Shown: positions 8,050 through 17,138, counted from the first letter of the stretch. The stretch is 64,000 bases of DNA from Streptomyces caniferus (GCF_009811555.1 NZ_BLIN01000005.1:1311501-1375500), one strand, 5' to 3'. Translations and numbers: made by a program. Notes: generated from the sequence alone by a model not told the origin.

Positions 8050-8853
8050 TCACCCGGCCGTTTCGCGGTCGTCGGAGTAGATCACCAGCGTCTGGTCCGG
8101 CGCTCCGGCGAGGTGGAACGCGGTGTAGACGTATTCGACCGTCCCGCGGCGCGGGTGCCGGAGCCGCTTGCGTCCGCCCTGCCGGGCCTGCACGTCGTAC
8201 CGCGGCCACCATGCGCGCACTTCCGGGCTGCCCGCCTTCAGCTCGTCGATGAGCCGGGTGTAGCGGGGGTCGCCCGGGTGGCGCCCGGCCAGCGTCCGCA
8301 GCCGGGCGAGGAGGCCGCGGGCGTCGGGCTCCCAGTCGACCAGCACGTCCCGGGCCGCGGGCTCCAGGAAGACCCAGCGGGCGAAGTTCGCCGGCCGGTC
8401 CGCCGTCGCCTCGGTGAGGTGCGGGAAGAGTTCACCGGCCGCCTGGTTGTGGCTGAGCACGTCGTAGGTGCCGCCGATGATGTACGCCGGGTGCGGCTGG
8501 AGCAGGAGGGGGACGGCCGCCGCCTCGGCAGCGAGCGGCTCGGGCTCGTCGGCGTCGTCCGCGGGTGCGTGACCGGCGAGCCGGAAGAGATGGCCGCGCT
8601 CGTACCCGTCGAGTCGCAGCACCGAGGCGAGGGCGTCGAGCACCTGGTCCGAGGCGCGGATGTCCCGGCCCTGCTCCAGGTACGTGTACCACGTCGCGCT
8701 GATCCCGGCGAGCAGGGCGAGTTCCTCCCGGCGCAGGCCCGGCGTCCGGCGCCGGCCGGTGGACGGCAGGCCGACCTCGTCGGGGGTGAGCCGCTCCCTG
8801 CGACTGCGCAGAAATGCGCCCAATTCCTGGCGTTGGTCCGGCTGCCTCTGCAT
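8050..8853 (-). CDS. Helix-turn-helix regulator with MmyB-type ligand-binding domain
   Basis: A 267-residue relative of the regulator at 7160, with the same layout: helix-turn-helix (about residues 8-75, including RTPGLRREELALLAGIS) then an MmyB-like pocket. Two ATGs are possible (8862 and 8853). I prefer 8853 because TAGAAT ends 7 nt before it, fitting a leaderless transcript, while the 8862 ATG overlaps that same hexamer. An array of ATTCTRG half-sites overlaps the promoter, so autoregulation and control of the divergent SDR at 9036 are likely. It is convergent with the first MmyB gene. Confidence 0.9.
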   Translation of the reverse strand: MQRQPDQRQELGAFLRSRRERLTPDEVGLPSTGRRRTPGLRREELALLAGISATWYTYLEQGRDIRASDQVLDALASVLRLDGYERGHLFRLAGHAPADDADEPEPLAAEAAAVPLLLQPHPAYIIGGTYDVLSHNQAAGELFPHLTEATADRPANFARWVFLEPAARDVLVDWEPDARGLLARLRTLAGRHPGDPRYTRLIDELKAGSPEVRAWWPRYDVQARQGGRKRLRHPRRGTVEYVYTAFHLAGAPDQTLVIYSDDRETAG

Positions 8854-8860
8854 GGTGGGC

Positions 8861-8866
8861 ATTCTA
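8861..8866 (-). promoter_or_regulatory. -10 element TAGAAT of the second MmyB gene
   Basis: On the minus strand TAGAAT lies 7 nt before the ATG at 8853. It overlaps the first half-site of the adjacent operator array, which would let a bound regulator block RNA polymerase. Confidence 0.5.
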
Positions 8867-8890
8867 GTTCCAGAATAAACGCATTCTGGA
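8861..8890. promoter_or_regulatory. Operator array of three ATTCTRG half-sites
   Basis: ATTCTAG (8861-8867), its inverted partner CCAGAAT (8870-8876) and ATTCTGG (8883-8889) form overlapping palindromes. The outer pair, TCCAGAAT-6 nt-ATTCTGGA (8869-8890), is a perfect 8-bp inverted repeat. The array lies between the MmyB regulator (minus) and an SDR gene (plus) and covers the regulator's -10 element. Assignment to the MmyB protein is inference from position. Confidence 0.6.
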
Positions 8891-9035
8891 TACCAGGCTG
8901 AAGCCTCCGCAGACTGGATGCCGAGTGGGGGTCATCGCCCTCACCCTGGTCATCCCGGCGCCGGGCGGCCCTCGGTGCGCGGACGTGCTCCGAGTCCTGC
9001 CCCGGAGCCGGCAGCGAGAAGGCGGAGGACATTCC

Positions 9036-9773
9036 ATGTCGGGAATCGACGGCAAGGTCGTGGCGATCACGGGAGCCGGCAGCGGCATCGGCGAGGCGAC
9101 CGCACTGCTGCTGGCCCGGCGGGGCGCGCGGCTCGTCCTCGGCGCGCGCCGGTCCGAGCGCCTCGCGGATCTGGTGGCGCGGATCGAGGAGTCGGGCGGC
9201 ACGGCCGTACAGGCCCGCACGGACGTGACCCGACGGGACGACCTGCACGCCCTGGTCGCCCTGGCCGGCGAGCGGTTCGGCCGGCTCGACGTGCTGGTCG
9301 CCAATGCCGGGGTCGGGACGATCTCGCCGCTCGACGATCTGCGCGTCGACGAGTGGGACCAGATGGTCGACGTCAACCTCAAGGGCGTGCTGCACGGCAT
9401 CGGCGCCGCGCTGCCGGTCTTCCGGGCGCAGGGCACGGGCCACTTCATCACCACCGCCTCCACGGCCGCGTTCCGCATCGTGCCGTCCATGGCGGTCTAC
9501 GCCGCTACGAAGTTCGCGGTCCGCACCCTCTGCGAAGGCCTGCGCCAGGAGGCCGGCGACTCCCTGCGGGTGACCACCGTCTCGCCCGGCGCGGTCCGCA
9601 CCGACTTCGCTGACGCATCAACGAATCCGCAGGTCAGAGCGCAGATATCGGAAATGCGGGACCGGATCGCGATCCCGCCCGAGGCGATCGCCCGAGCCAT
9701 CGCCTTCGCCATCGAGCAGCCCGCGACCGTCGATGTGAACGAGATCGTCGTCCGGCCCACCGCCCAGGGCTGA
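9036..9773 (+). CDS. SDR family oxidoreductase
   Basis: A 245-residue short-chain dehydrogenase with TGAGSGIG, NAG, the Ser of TTAST and YAATK (catalytic Tyr and Lys). It ends NEIVVRPTAQG, the terminus typical of the YdfG/serine-dehydrogenase-like group of SDRs that act on 3-hydroxy acids or related alcohols. The ATG at 9036 has GGCGGAGGA about 6 nt upstream. The gene is divergent from the MmyB regulator at 8050-8853 and its promoter shares the ATTCTRG array, so it is the probable target of that regulator. Confidence 0.9.
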   Translation: MSGIDGKVVAITGAGSGIGEATALLLARRGARLVLGARRSERLADLVARIEESGGTAVQARTDVTRRDDLHALVALAGERFGRLDVLVANAGVGTISPLDDLRVDEWDQMVDVNLKGVLHGIGAALPVFRAQGTGHFITTASTAAFRIVPSMAVYAATKFAVRTLCEGLRQEAGDSLRVTTVSPGAVRTDFADASTNPQVRAQISEMRDRIAIPPEAIARAIAFAIEQPATVDVNEIVVRPTAQG

Positions 9774-9894
9774 GCCCGCGGTATCACCCTGCGGTGGGGC
9801 GCGGCCGCAGCGGTTCAGCGGGCACCTCGCACGCTCCGCCCCCGGACGCGCGAAGACCCGACGAGGCGTTACCGGCATTCCCATACGGGATCGT

Positions 9895-9900
9895 TAGGCT
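9895..9900 (+). promoter_or_regulatory. -10 element TAGGCT of a leaderless gene
   Basis: TAGGCT ends exactly 6 nt before the GTG at 9907, with no Shine-Dalgarno sequence in between. Confidence 0.55.
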
Positions 9901-9906
9901 CGGCAG

Positions 9907-10746
9907 GTGGGGAATTCCGAGGAGCGGGCCGAAGGTGCGGGACCGTTCACCACCCGGCTGACCTGGCGTCTCGCCGCGGGCGAGACCGCCGTCTGGGAGT
10001 CGCGGGCGGCCCGCAAGCGCGGGACGCTCGCGGTGCGGCCCGCCGGGGCCGCCCGGAGCAGCCCGCGGCGCGCCGACGAGGCGACGCTGGTCCGGCTGCG
10101 CCGGCTCAACGGCATCGCCGCGGTCTCCTTCACCGTCGGCGGGGCGCTGTTCGCCCTCGGTGCGGCACTCGCCCAGTCCGGCTCCGTGGGCCCCACCGCG
10201 ACCGCCACCGTCTACTTCGTCGGCGGCGTGTTCTTCACCCTGGGCGGCTACGTCTCACTCGTCCAGGTCATCAACGCTCCGCGCCGGGAGAGCACGGCGG
10301 GTGCGCTGACCACGCACCGCTTCCGGTGGTGGAGCTATGAACCGGGCCGGATCGACTGGGTGAGCACGTTCGTGCTGTTCGCCGGAACGCTGGTGTTCGG
10401 CGTCAATCTGCTGGATTCGTTTCTGCAGGGACTCACGGTCCAGCAGATGAACCGGCTGATCTGGGCGCCCGACATGATCGGTTGCCTGCTGTTCCTGATC
10501 TCGGGGCAGCTGGCGGTCGTCGAGGTCTGCCATCGCCCATGGTGCCTGCACCGGCGCAGTATCGGCTGGTGGATCGTCGCGGTCAATCAGCTCGGTTCGG
10601 CACTCTTCATGGTGGCCGCGCTGGCCGCGTTCACCCGGCCGGAGACCGCGAGCCTGGTCAGCGTCGGCATCGCCAACTGGGGGACCCTCACGGGAGCGCT
10701 GTGCTTTGCGGGGGCCGGGGTGCTGCAGGCCTTCGAACGTCCCTGA
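9907..10746 (+). CDS. Hypothetical multi-pass membrane protein
   Basis: A 279-residue protein I do not recognise with certainty. A hydrophilic N-terminus of about 70 residues is followed by five or six hydrophobic segments: about residues 75-95, 103-122, 155-175, 190-206, 222-245 and 250-270. A basic loop (FRWWSYEPGRIDW) separates the first pair from the rest. The segment pair resembles YrhK-type membrane domains, but that is only an impression. The GTG start sits 6 nt after a -10-like hexamer. There is no clear operon partner. The next gene, also a membrane protein, starts 99 bp later. Confidence 0.75.
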   Translation: MGNSEERAEGAGPFTTRLTWRLAAGETAVWESRAARKRGTLAVRPAGAARSSPRRADEATLVRLRRLNGIAAVSFTVGGALFALGAALAQSGSVGPTATATVYFVGGVFFTLGGYVSLVQVINAPRRESTAGALTTHRFRWWSYEPGRIDWVSTFVLFAGTLVFGVNLLDSFLQGLTVQQMNRLIWAPDMIGCLLFLISGQLAVVEVCHRPWCLHRRSIGWWIVAVNQLGSALFMVAALAAFTRPETASLVSVGIANWGTLTGALCFAGAGVLQAFERP

Positions 10747-10845
10747 CATGCGGCTGACCGGTACGTGTGCCAACGTGGTTTCGACTGCACGACGGTCGGC
10801 AGGTCCGATTCGGACGGCCAGGTTTCTCACAGTGAGGAGTGACCC

Positions 10846-11247
10846 ATGGCCACTCAGAAGCACAGCGTGGGCGGATGGACTGCCTTCGCCGCAGTTCTGA
10901 TGATCTTCGGTGGCGCGATGACCTTCCTGGAGGGCATCTCCGCCATCGCGAAGGACCACCTCTTCGTCACCACGCGGAACTACGTGTTCTCCTTCAGCCT
11001 CACGGGCTGGGGATGGATCCACCTCATCCTGGGCATCGTCATCCTGCTCGCGGGTGTCGCCCTGCTCGCCACCGGCGCGCTGTGGGCGCGGACGGTCGGT
11101 GTCATCCTGGCGGGCTTCGGCGCGCTGGCGAACTTCCTGTGGATCCCCCACTACCCGTTCTGGGCGATCGTGCTGGTCGCCATCAACATCTTCATCATGT
11201 GGGCACTGTGTACGGGCAACCACCATCACGACTCGGTCTCCCGGTGA
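10846..11247 (+). CDS. Small four-helix membrane protein (DUF7144-like)
   Basis: A 133-residue membrane protein with four hydrophobic helices and a His-rich C-terminus (NHHHDSVSR). The opening GGWTAFAAVLMIFGGAMTFLEG and the pattern WGWIHLILGI are characteristic of the actinobacterial DUF7144 family, whose function is unknown. A good ribosome-binding site (GAGGAG) precedes the ATG by about 6 nt. The DUF2252 gene follows after 26 bp on the same strand, so they may be cotranscribed. Confidence 0.85.
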   Translation: MATQKHSVGGWTAFAAVLMIFGGAMTFLEGISAIAKDHLFVTTRNYVFSFSLTGWGWIHLILGIVILLAGVALLATGALWARTVGVILAGFGALANFLWIPHYPFWAIVLVAINIFIMWALCTGNHHHDSVSR

Positions 11248-11273
11248 CCTGAACCACCGAACCGGCCCCGGCC

Positions 11274-12665
11274 ATGACCTCCGTACCCACCCCGCAGGAA
11301 CGCGCGGAACAGGGCAGGGCACTTCGCTCCGAAGTGCCCCGCTCCCGTCATGCAGAGTTCGCTGCCACGCCCGCCCGTGACGATCCGGTGGACATCATCG
11401 AGCGGCAATCGGCCCTGCGGGTTCCGGAGTTGGTGCCGCTTCGCTACGGGCGGATGCTGGAGTCACCCTTCCGCTTCTACCGCGGCGCCGCCGCCATCAT
11501 GGCGGCGGACCTGGCCACGACGCCGTCCACGGGGCTGCGGACCCAGCTGTGCGGGGACGCCCATCTGCTGAACTTCCGGCTGCTGGCCTCCCCCGAACGT
11601 CATCTGATGTTCGACATCAACGACTTCGACGAGACCCTGCCCGGTCCGTGGGAGTGGGACGTCAAACGGCTGGCGGCCAGCTTCGCCATCGCGGGGCGCG
11701 GGAACGGCTTCCCCGAGAAGGTACGGACCGACATCGTCCGGGCCGCCTGTGCGTCCTACCGCGAGCAGATGCGCCGCTACGCGGACATGCGCACCCTGGA
11801 GGTCTGGTACGCCCATGCCGATATGGCCGAGGTGGAGGCCGAGGAAGCGGAGCAGCTGGACGAGCGGGGCCGTGCGCGACTGTCCCGCACCATCGCACAG
11901 GCCCGTACGCACGACACCGTGCAGGCGTATCGCAAGCTGACCCGGAGGAGCGGCGGCCAGGTGCGGATCGCCGCCGATCCGCCGTTGATCGTGCCGCTGG
12001 ACGATCTGCTGCCGGACATCGAGCGTGACCAGTTGGTGGACCAGATCCACGCCATGGTCCAGGGCTACGGCCGCAGTCTGCGGTCGGACCACCGCCGGCT
12101 GCTGGAGCAGTACCGGGTCGTCGACGTGGCGCGCAAGGTCGTCGGGGTCGGCAGTGTGGGCACCCGCTGCTGGGTCGTGCTGCTGCTCGGCAAGGACCTG
12201 GACGACCCGCTGCTGCTGCAGGCGAAGGAGGCGGACGAGTCCGTACTCGCCGCCTACGCCGGAGAGGGCCCCCACACCAACCAGGGCGAACGCGTCGTGG
12301 CCGGTCAGCGGCTGATGCAGGCCGCGGGCGACATCTTCCTCGGCTGGGAGCGGACCACCGGCATCGACGGACGGCAACGCGACTTCTACCTGCGCCAGTT
12401 GCGCGACTGGAAGGGCATCGTGCCCACGGATGTGATGGTGCCGGCGGGCATGCGGCGGTTCGCCGTACGCTGCGGGGCAACCCTGGCCCGCGCGCACGCC
12501 CGGTCCGGCGACCGGATCGCGATCGGCGCCTACCTCGGCAGGAGCACCGTCTTCGACGAGGCGGTGGCGCGGTTCGCGGAGCGCTATGCGGACCGCAACG
12601 AGCTCGATCACCAGGCGCTCAGGGAGGCGGTCCGGGCGGGCCGGGTCCCGGCAGCGTCCTCCTGA
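11274..12665 (+). CDS. DUF2252 family protein
   Basis: A 463-residue soluble protein of the DUF2252 family, which has a kinase-like (aminoglycoside phosphotransferase-type) fold but no established reaction. Family marks visible are PFRFYRGAAA (about residue 63), CGDAHLLNF (about 92) and FDINDFDETLPGPWEWDVKRLAAS (about 110-132; partly cited), which carry the putative ATP- and metal-binding residues. There is no signal peptide or membrane segment. It follows the small membrane protein closely. Ku begins about 160 bp downstream. Confidence 0.9.
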   Translation: MTSVPTPQERAEQGRALRSEVPRSRHAEFAATPARDDPVDIIERQSALRVPELVPLRYGRMLESPFRFYRGAAAIMAADLATTPSTGLRTQLCGDAHLLNFRLLASPERHLMFDINDFDETLPGPWEWDVKRLAASFAIAGRGNGFPEKVRTDIVRAACASYREQMRRYADMRTLEVWYAHADMAEVEAEEAEQLDERGRARLSRTIAQARTHDTVQAYRKLTRRSGGQVRIAADPPLIVPLDDLLPDIERDQLVDQIHAMVQGYGRSLRSDHRRLLEQYRVVDVARKVVGVGSVGTRCWVVLLLGKDLDDPLLLQAKEADESVLAAYAGEGPHTNQGERVVAGQRLMQAAGDIFLGWERTTGIDGRQRDFYLRQLRDWKGIVPTDVMVPAGMRRFAVRCGATLARAHARSGDRIAIGAYLGRSTVFDEAVARFAERYADRNELDHQALREAVRAGRVPAASS

Positions 12666-12822
12666 GCGGCGAGGGACGGCCGGGCGGCGGGGAGGTCCGG
12701 AGCGCGGCGCCGAGGGCGGGCAGGGGCCGCCACCCGATCGGCACACCTGGACTCGTCCGGGATGTACGCGCTGTCCGCCCCGCCTAGCATGGAGCCGTCC
12801 GGTTCCGATGAAGGCGGCCCCC

Positions 12823-13848
12823 ATGCGCCCCACGGCGAAGTTCTCCATCAGCTTCGGCCTGGTCACGATCCCGGTCGCCGCGTACAACGCCACGGACAGC
12901 TCCGCCTCGGTCAGCTTCGCGCGGATCCATACGGCGGACGGCGGACGGGTGCGCAACCAGCCGGTGTGCTCGCTGGAGGGCGTCGAGATCCCCCCGGACG
13001 AGATCGGCCGGGGCTACAAGCCCGAAGGCGGCGACACCGTCGTACCGCTGAGCGACGACGATCTGGACGCGCTGCCGCTGCCGACCGCGAAGACGCTGAC
13101 GATCCTGGCCTTCGTCGCCGGCGGCGACATCGACCCGCTGCAGATGGGCAAGGGCTACTACCTGGGCATCGACAGCCCCGCCGCCGCCAAGCCCTACGTC
13201 CTGCTGCGCGAGGCGATGGAGCGGCACCAGCGCGTCGGGCTCGGCAAGATCGCGCTGCACGGGCGGGAGACGCTCGCCATGATCCGCCCGATGGCGGGTG
13301 CGCTGGTGATGCAGGTGCTGCTGTGGCCGCACCAGATCCGCCCGATGGACGGGGTGCTGCCCGAGCGGCAGGCGGAGGTCGCCCCGGCCGAGGTGGCGGC
13401 CGCCGAGACGCTGATGGATTCCTTCGGCGAGCTGTCGGAGGACGATGTGCACGATCACTACCGTGAGGCGCTCGAAGAGATCGTGGCGGCGAAGCTGGCA
13501 CATCGCGAGCCGGAGTTCCCGGCCGGCGAGGAGCAGCCGGCCGGGCAGGTGATGGACCTGATGGCGGCGCTTCAGGACAGTGTCCGCGCGGCCAGGAAGT
13601 CCCGCGGCGAGGACGCGGAGGAGGACGCCGGGGGCGCCTCGGGCGGTGGCGGCCGCGCCGCGAGGAAGAGCACGGCGAAGAAGACCGCGAAGACGGGGAC
13701 GGAGGGCGGGGCGAAGACGGCGGCGAGGGCCGGGGCGAAGAAGTCCACCACCGCCAAGACCGCCAAGAGCGCCGCCGAGAAGACCGCTGCCAAGAAGGCG
13801 GCGCCGGCGAAGAAGACCGCGAGCAGGGGCGGACGGCGGGCGGGCTGA
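12823..13848 (+). CDS. ku: Ku protein (non-homologous end joining)
   Basis: A 341-residue bacterial Ku homologue, which forms a homodimeric ring on DNA ends and recruits the end-joining polymerase and ligase. The Ku core opens with FSISFGLVTIPVA (about residues 7-20) and runs to about residue 255. A long Lys/Ala/Thr-rich tail like histone H1 follows ([22 protein letters not shown]), as in other Streptomyces Ku proteins, and probably adds DNA affinity. The ATG at 12823 has AAGG about 9 nt upstream; an in-frame ATG at 12808 is the alternative. A TAGCAT hexamer at 12785 may be the -10 element. Partners in the window are the LigD-type polymerase and the ATP ligase. Confidence 0.94.
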   Translation: MRPTAKFSISFGLVTIPVAAYNATDSSASVSFARIHTADGGRVRNQPVCSLEGVEIPPDEIGRGYKPEGGDTVVPLSDDDLDALPLPTAKTLTILAFVAGGDIDPLQMGKGYYLGIDSPAAAKPYVLLREAMERHQRVGLGKIALHGRETLAMIRPMAGALVMQVLLWPHQIRPMDGVLPERQAEVAPAEVAAAETLMDSFGELSEDDVHDHYREALEEIVAAKLAHREPEFPAGEEQPAGQVMDLMAALQDSVRAARKSRGEDAEEDAGGASGGGGRAARKSTAKKTAKTGTEGGAKTAARAGAKKSTTAKTAKSAAEKTAAKKAAPAKKTASRGGRRAG

Positions 13849-13970
13849 GCCCCGTCGGAAGCGGCCCCGGACCGTCCGTCATCTCGCGCCTCCGCACATA
13901 AGGCGCGCGCCCCGGGGTACGCGCTCCCTCAACAGACCTTGGCGACCGGACAGTTACGGAGGCTGACACC

Positions 13971-14198
13971 ATGGGTATCGGCGGATGCATCGGTCTGCTC
14001 GCGGTAGGGGCCGTCCTCACGTTCGCGGTCGACTGGCACATAGCCGGAATCAACGTCGACCTGGTGGGGATCATCATGATGATCGTCGGCATCATCGGCC
14101 TCGCCACCTATGTGAGCATCCTGAAGCGGCGGCGTACCCAGCCGCCGTCCCCCGGCGCCCCCGTCGTCGACGTCGAGGACACCCGCTACTACAGGTAG
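13971..14198 (+). CDS. DUF6458-like two-helix membrane protein
   Basis: A 75-residue protein with two hydrophobic segments (residues 3-22 and 28-49) followed by a basic stretch (LKRRR), a Pro-rich linker and the acidic VDVEDTRYYR end. The form, MGIGxxIxLLAVGAVLxFAVDWHIAG, is a widespread actinobacterial family of unknown function. The ATG has GGAGG 9 nt upstream. It stands alone between ku and the convergent aminopeptidase gene. Confidence 0.85.
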   Translation: MGIGGCIGLLAVGAVLTFAVDWHIAGINVDLVGIIMMIVGIIGLATYVSILKRRRTQPPSPGAPVVDVEDTRYYR

Positions 14199-14248
14199 CC
14201 GCCGACGGGTCTTCGCTCCGGCGCGGACCAGGCTCTCCGCCCCGGCCC

Positions 14249-15850
14249 TCAGCCGCAGGAGACGGGGCCCTTCGGCAGGGTGCCGTTCAGCAGGAAGTCG
14301 TCGACACGGCGCTGCACGCAGGGGTCACCGGTGGTGTAGGCGGCGTGCCCCTCACCGCGGAAGGTCAGCACGACACTGGAATTGCCCAGCTCACGGGCCA
14401 TGTTGAAGGCGCCTTGGTACGGGGTCGCCGGATCGTTGGTGGTCGCGACGAGCAGCATCCGCGGAGCGTCGTGCGCCGCGACCTCGCGGGAGGCGTCGTC
14501 GCCCGCAACGGGCCAGGAGTAGCAGTCCAGCAGGGTCGGGGCGATGTCCGGGCCGAAGAGCGGGGAGGCCTTGGTGAGTTCGCGCTCCGCACGGGGGTAG
14601 TCGCCCTCGTCGTAGCGTTCCGAGGTGTCCCGGCAGGCGATCGCCCTGAGGGCCAGTTGGTCCTGCGGCGGTAGCTCGTCCTGGCCGACCCGCCGGGCCG
14701 GGACGCGGGCGGCGCTGCTGCCGCCCGCCTCACTCAGGCGCAGGACCCCCGAGGCGTCGCCGCGCCGCAGCTGGGCCAGCGCCTGGCGCAGCGCCGGCCA
14801 GTCGCTCCTGCTGTACATCGCCTCACGCAAGGCATACACATAGCTGGTCTCGTCCACTGTCTCCCCCTTCGCCTTCATCGGGTGGTCGCTCAGCTTCCCG
14901 TACCAGTCGCGCAGTTGGTCCTGTGCCTTGCGCGCGTCGGTGCCCAGCGGACAGTCCGGTCGGTGGGTGCAGTCGGCGGCGAAGTCGTCCAGTGCCCGCT
15001 GGAAGCCCCGGGCCTGGGACAGCGCGGTCTGCCAGGTGTTCTTGGTCGGGTCCTCGACGCTGTCCAGGACCATCCGGCCGACCTTGTGGGGGAACTCGTG
15101 GGCGTAGACCGCCCCGAGCTTGGTGCCGTACGAGAACCCCAGGTAGTTGAGCTTGTCGGCCCGGACCGCGGCGCGCAGGACGTCCATGTCCCGGGCGACG
15201 TCGGGGGTGCCGACCCACCGCAGCAGCCCGCCGGAGTAGCGGCCGCAGGCCTCGTTGATGCGCTTCTCCTTCGCGGCGAGGCTGTCGTCGCCGTTGCCGG
15301 GCGGCGGGGCGAGTTTGCTGCCGCAGGAGACCGGGTCGGTGTGGCCGGTGCCGCGCGGGTCGAAGCTGACGATGTCGTAGCGCTGTCCCAGCCGGGCGAA
15401 GGCACTCCCGCTGTCGATCAGATAATTGACGCCGGAAGCACCCGGGCCTCCGGGGTTGATGACCAGCGAGCCGAGCCGTTTGCCGGGTCCGGTCGCCTTC
15501 AGCCGGATCAGCTGGACCTGCATCGTGCTCTGTTCGGGGTGGCGGTAGTCCCGCGGCACCTCCAGGCGGGCGCACTCCAGACGTCCCCGGAAACCGGGCG
15601 GCTGGCTCGCGCTGTCGGTCCCCGCACTGTTGCGCAGGTCCTTCCCGCAGTGTTCCCACGCCAGTTTCTGCTGGTAGAAGGAGGTCAGATCCGGGTCATC
15701 GGCTGCCGTCGCGCCCGGAGTTCCCACGAACGCGCCCAGCAGTACCAGCACCGCCGCAGCGGCCAACCGGCGCACACCCACCCGGCGCCGGCGAACACAC
15801 CGCGCTTCCCCTACTCCCACACGAGACGGTGCACGGCGTGTTCCCGGCAT
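14249..15850 (-). CDS. Secreted alpha/beta-hydrolase, tripeptidyl aminopeptidase-like (SlpD/SlpE type)
   Basis: A 533-residue exported hydrolase that probably removes tripeptides from the N-termini of peptides outside the cell. A signal peptide is clear (basic N-terminus, hydrophobic LAAAAVLVLLGAFVG, then GATAADD). Visible marks are NPGGPGASG (oxyanion region), FDPRGTGHTDP, the nucleophile elbow GFSYGTKLG, and the C-terminal domain with NDPATPYQ and the catalytic His of GEGHAAY. The terminus CVQRRVDDFLLNGTLP is typical of Streptomyces TAP/SlpD proteins. The ATG at 15850 is 6 nt after a TAGGCT hexamer on the minus strand, fitting a leaderless mRNA. Confidence 0.9.
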   Translation of the reverse strand: MPGTRRAPSRVGVGEARCVRRRRVGVRRLAAAAVLVLLGAFVGTPGATAADDPDLTSFYQQKLAWEHCGKDLRNSAGTDSASQPPGFRGRLECARLEVPRDYRHPEQSTMQVQLIRLKATGPGKRLGSLVINPGGPGASGVNYLIDSGSAFARLGQRYDIVSFDPRGTGHTDPVSCGSKLAPPPGNGDDSLAAKEKRINEACGRYSGGLLRWVGTPDVARDMDVLRAAVRADKLNYLGFSYGTKLGAVYAHEFPHKVGRMVLDSVEDPTKNTWQTALSQARGFQRALDDFAADCTHRPDCPLGTDARKAQDQLRDWYGKLSDHPMKAKGETVDETSYVYALREAMYSRSDWPALRQALAQLRRGDASGVLRLSEAGGSSAARVPARRVGQDELPPQDQLALRAIACRDTSERYDEGDYPRAERELTKASPLFGPDIAPTLLDCYSWPVAGDDASREVAAHDAPRMLLVATTNDPATPYQGAFNMARELGNSSVVLTFRGEGHAAYTTGDPCVQRRVDDFLLNGTLPKGPVSCG

Positions 15851-15856
15851 ATTCCG

Positions 15857-15862
15857 AGCCTA
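15857..15862 (-). promoter_or_regulatory. -10 element TAGGCT of the aminopeptidase gene
   Basis: TAGGCT on the minus strand ends exactly 6 nt before the ATG at 15850, and there is no Shine-Dalgarno sequence. Confidence 0.55.
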
Positions 15863-16112
15863 GGTCCGTTGACCGGCTCCCGCACACCTGCCGTGAGGCC
15901 CGCCGACGTCTGCGCGTGTGTCCGCGTGCGCCTCGCCACGCAGCAGCGCCGAACGCCTCCTCAGGGTGACCGCGCAGCTCCCTTCGGGCCGCTCAAGATG
16001 CGCCGTTCAGGACACCGATCACCCTGGAGATAGGGCAGGGCCCCATGCCGCTCAGTGGCGGCCCCTGCACGGACGCCGATCGGCTGCATGTCCGGGAAAA
16101 GGTGACGCACTC

Positions 16113-17132
16113 ATGAACGACGGAACCAAGGTCCTGCTGGCGGCCGCTCTGGCCGGCGGCTATGTGCTGGGCCGTACGAAGAAGGGCCGGTTCGCGCTGA
16201 CGGCGGCGTCGTATATCGCCGGGCGCCAATTCGGGCTTGAACCGCGCCAGCTCGTGACCCAGGGAATGCGCAAGCTCGCAGAGATCCCCCAGGTCGCGGA
16301 GCTGGGCGAACAGCTGCGCGGAGAAGTGATGGACGCGGGCCGGAAGGCCCTGACGACGGCCGCGAACCGCCGTCTGACGACGCTCGCCGACACGTTGCAC
16401 GACCGGAGCATCAAGCTCGACGGCGGCCTCCCGGGGCTGGGAGAGGAAGAGGAGGAAGAGGAAGAGGGGGAGTACGCGCACGACGAGGAGGAGGAGCCGG
16501 AGGAGTACGGGGAGGACGAGGGGCCCGAAGACGAGTACGAGGAGGACGAGGACGAGGAGGGCGAAGAGGAGGAACCTGAGGAAGAGCCCGAGGAGGAGTA
16601 CGAGGAAGAGGAAGAAGAGCCGGAAGAAGAGGAAGAAGAGCCGGAGGAAGAGCCCGAGGAGCGGCCGGCTCGGCGCAGCCCGCGGACCGCCGCGAAGCCG
16701 GAGCCGCGCAAGCGGGCGTCGGAGGCGAAACGGGCAGCCCCGGCGAAGAAGAGCGCGCAGCGGGCGCCGGCCAAGAAGACCGCCGGGAAGAAAGCCGCCG
16801 GCAAGAAGTCCGCCGCGGGACCGGCGGCCGCGAAGAAGGCCGCACCCGCGAAGAAGACCGCGGCCAAGAAGACCGCGGCCAAGAAGACCGCGGCGAAGAA
16901 GACCGCCGCCAAGAAATCCCCGGCCAAGAAGGCGGCGCCGGCCAAGAAGGCCGCGGCGAAGAAGACAGCGGCCAAGAAGACGGCAGCGAAGAAGACCGCC
17001 GCCAAGAAAACGGCCGGGAAGACCGCTGCCAAGAAGGCTCCCGCGAAGAAGGCCGCGGCCGCCAAGAAGGCAGCACCCGCTGCGAAGAAGACCGCCAAGA
17101 AGACATCATCGCGCTCCGAGCGCCGGAGGTAA
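16113..17132 (+). CDS. GvpY-like gas-vesicle-associated protein with Glu-rich and Lys-rich blocks
   Basis: A 339-residue protein in three parts. Residues 1-105 are conserved and begin [29 protein letters not shown], a hydrophobic helix plus basic turn (partly cited). Residues 110-190 are almost pure Glu/Asp. Residues 195-339 are Lys/Ala-rich with repeated AAKKT units like histone H1. Relatives sit beside SRPBCC proteins inside Streptomyces gvp operons, where the pair is called GvpY-GvpZ; some are misnamed DNA primase. Here the pair is separate from the gvp operon and faces it. AAGGTGA ends 7 nt before the ATG. The upstream open frame lacks a ribosome-binding site. The GvpY call rests on recall of gene order, not on a search. 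Confidence 0.75.
   Translation: MNDGTKVLLAAALAGGYVLGRTKKGRFALTAASYIAGRQFGLEPRQLVTQGMRKLAEIPQVAELGEQLRGEVMDAGRKALTTAANRRLTTLADTLHDRSIKLDGGLPGLGEEEEEEEEGEYAHDEEEEPEEYGEDEGPEDEYEEDEDEEGEEEEPEEEPEEEYEEEEEEPEEEEEEPEEEPEERPARRSPRTAAKPEPRKRASEAKRAAPAKKSAQRAPAKKTAGKKAAGKKSAAGPAAAKKAAPAKKTAAKKTAAKKTAAKKTAAKKSPAKKAAPAKKAAAKKTAAKKTAAKKTAAKKTAGKTAAKKAPAKKAAAAKKAAPAAKKTAKKTSSRSERRR
16440..16665. repeat. GAG/GAA-rich low-complexity tract
   Basis: Purine-rich coding repeat giving a run of about 75 mostly Glu and Asp residues within the GvpY-like gene. Long runs of GAGGA also create many Shine-Dalgarno-like sites inside the message. Confidence 0.85.
16742..17103. repeat. Degenerate 15-bp tandem repeats encoding Ala-Ala-Lys-Lys-Thr
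   Basis: Units of the form AAGAAGACCGCGGCC are repeated in the 3' part of the GvpY-like gene; adjacent copies between about 16850 and 16910 are nearly identical. Such tracts are prone to length change by recombination or slippage. Confidence 0.85.
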
Positions 17133-17138
17133 CCGGTC

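Noticed and set aside
9789..9810. CTGCGG-10 nt-CCGCAG hairpin after the SDR gene
   Set aside because: Only six base pairs; in DNA this GC-rich such a stem is expected by chance. Not called a terminator.
16027..16085. Inverted repeat GCAGGGCC / GGCCCCTGC before the GvpY-like gene as a regulatory hairpin
   Set aside because: The arms need a bulge and the loop is long; evidence is insufficient to list it as a feature.
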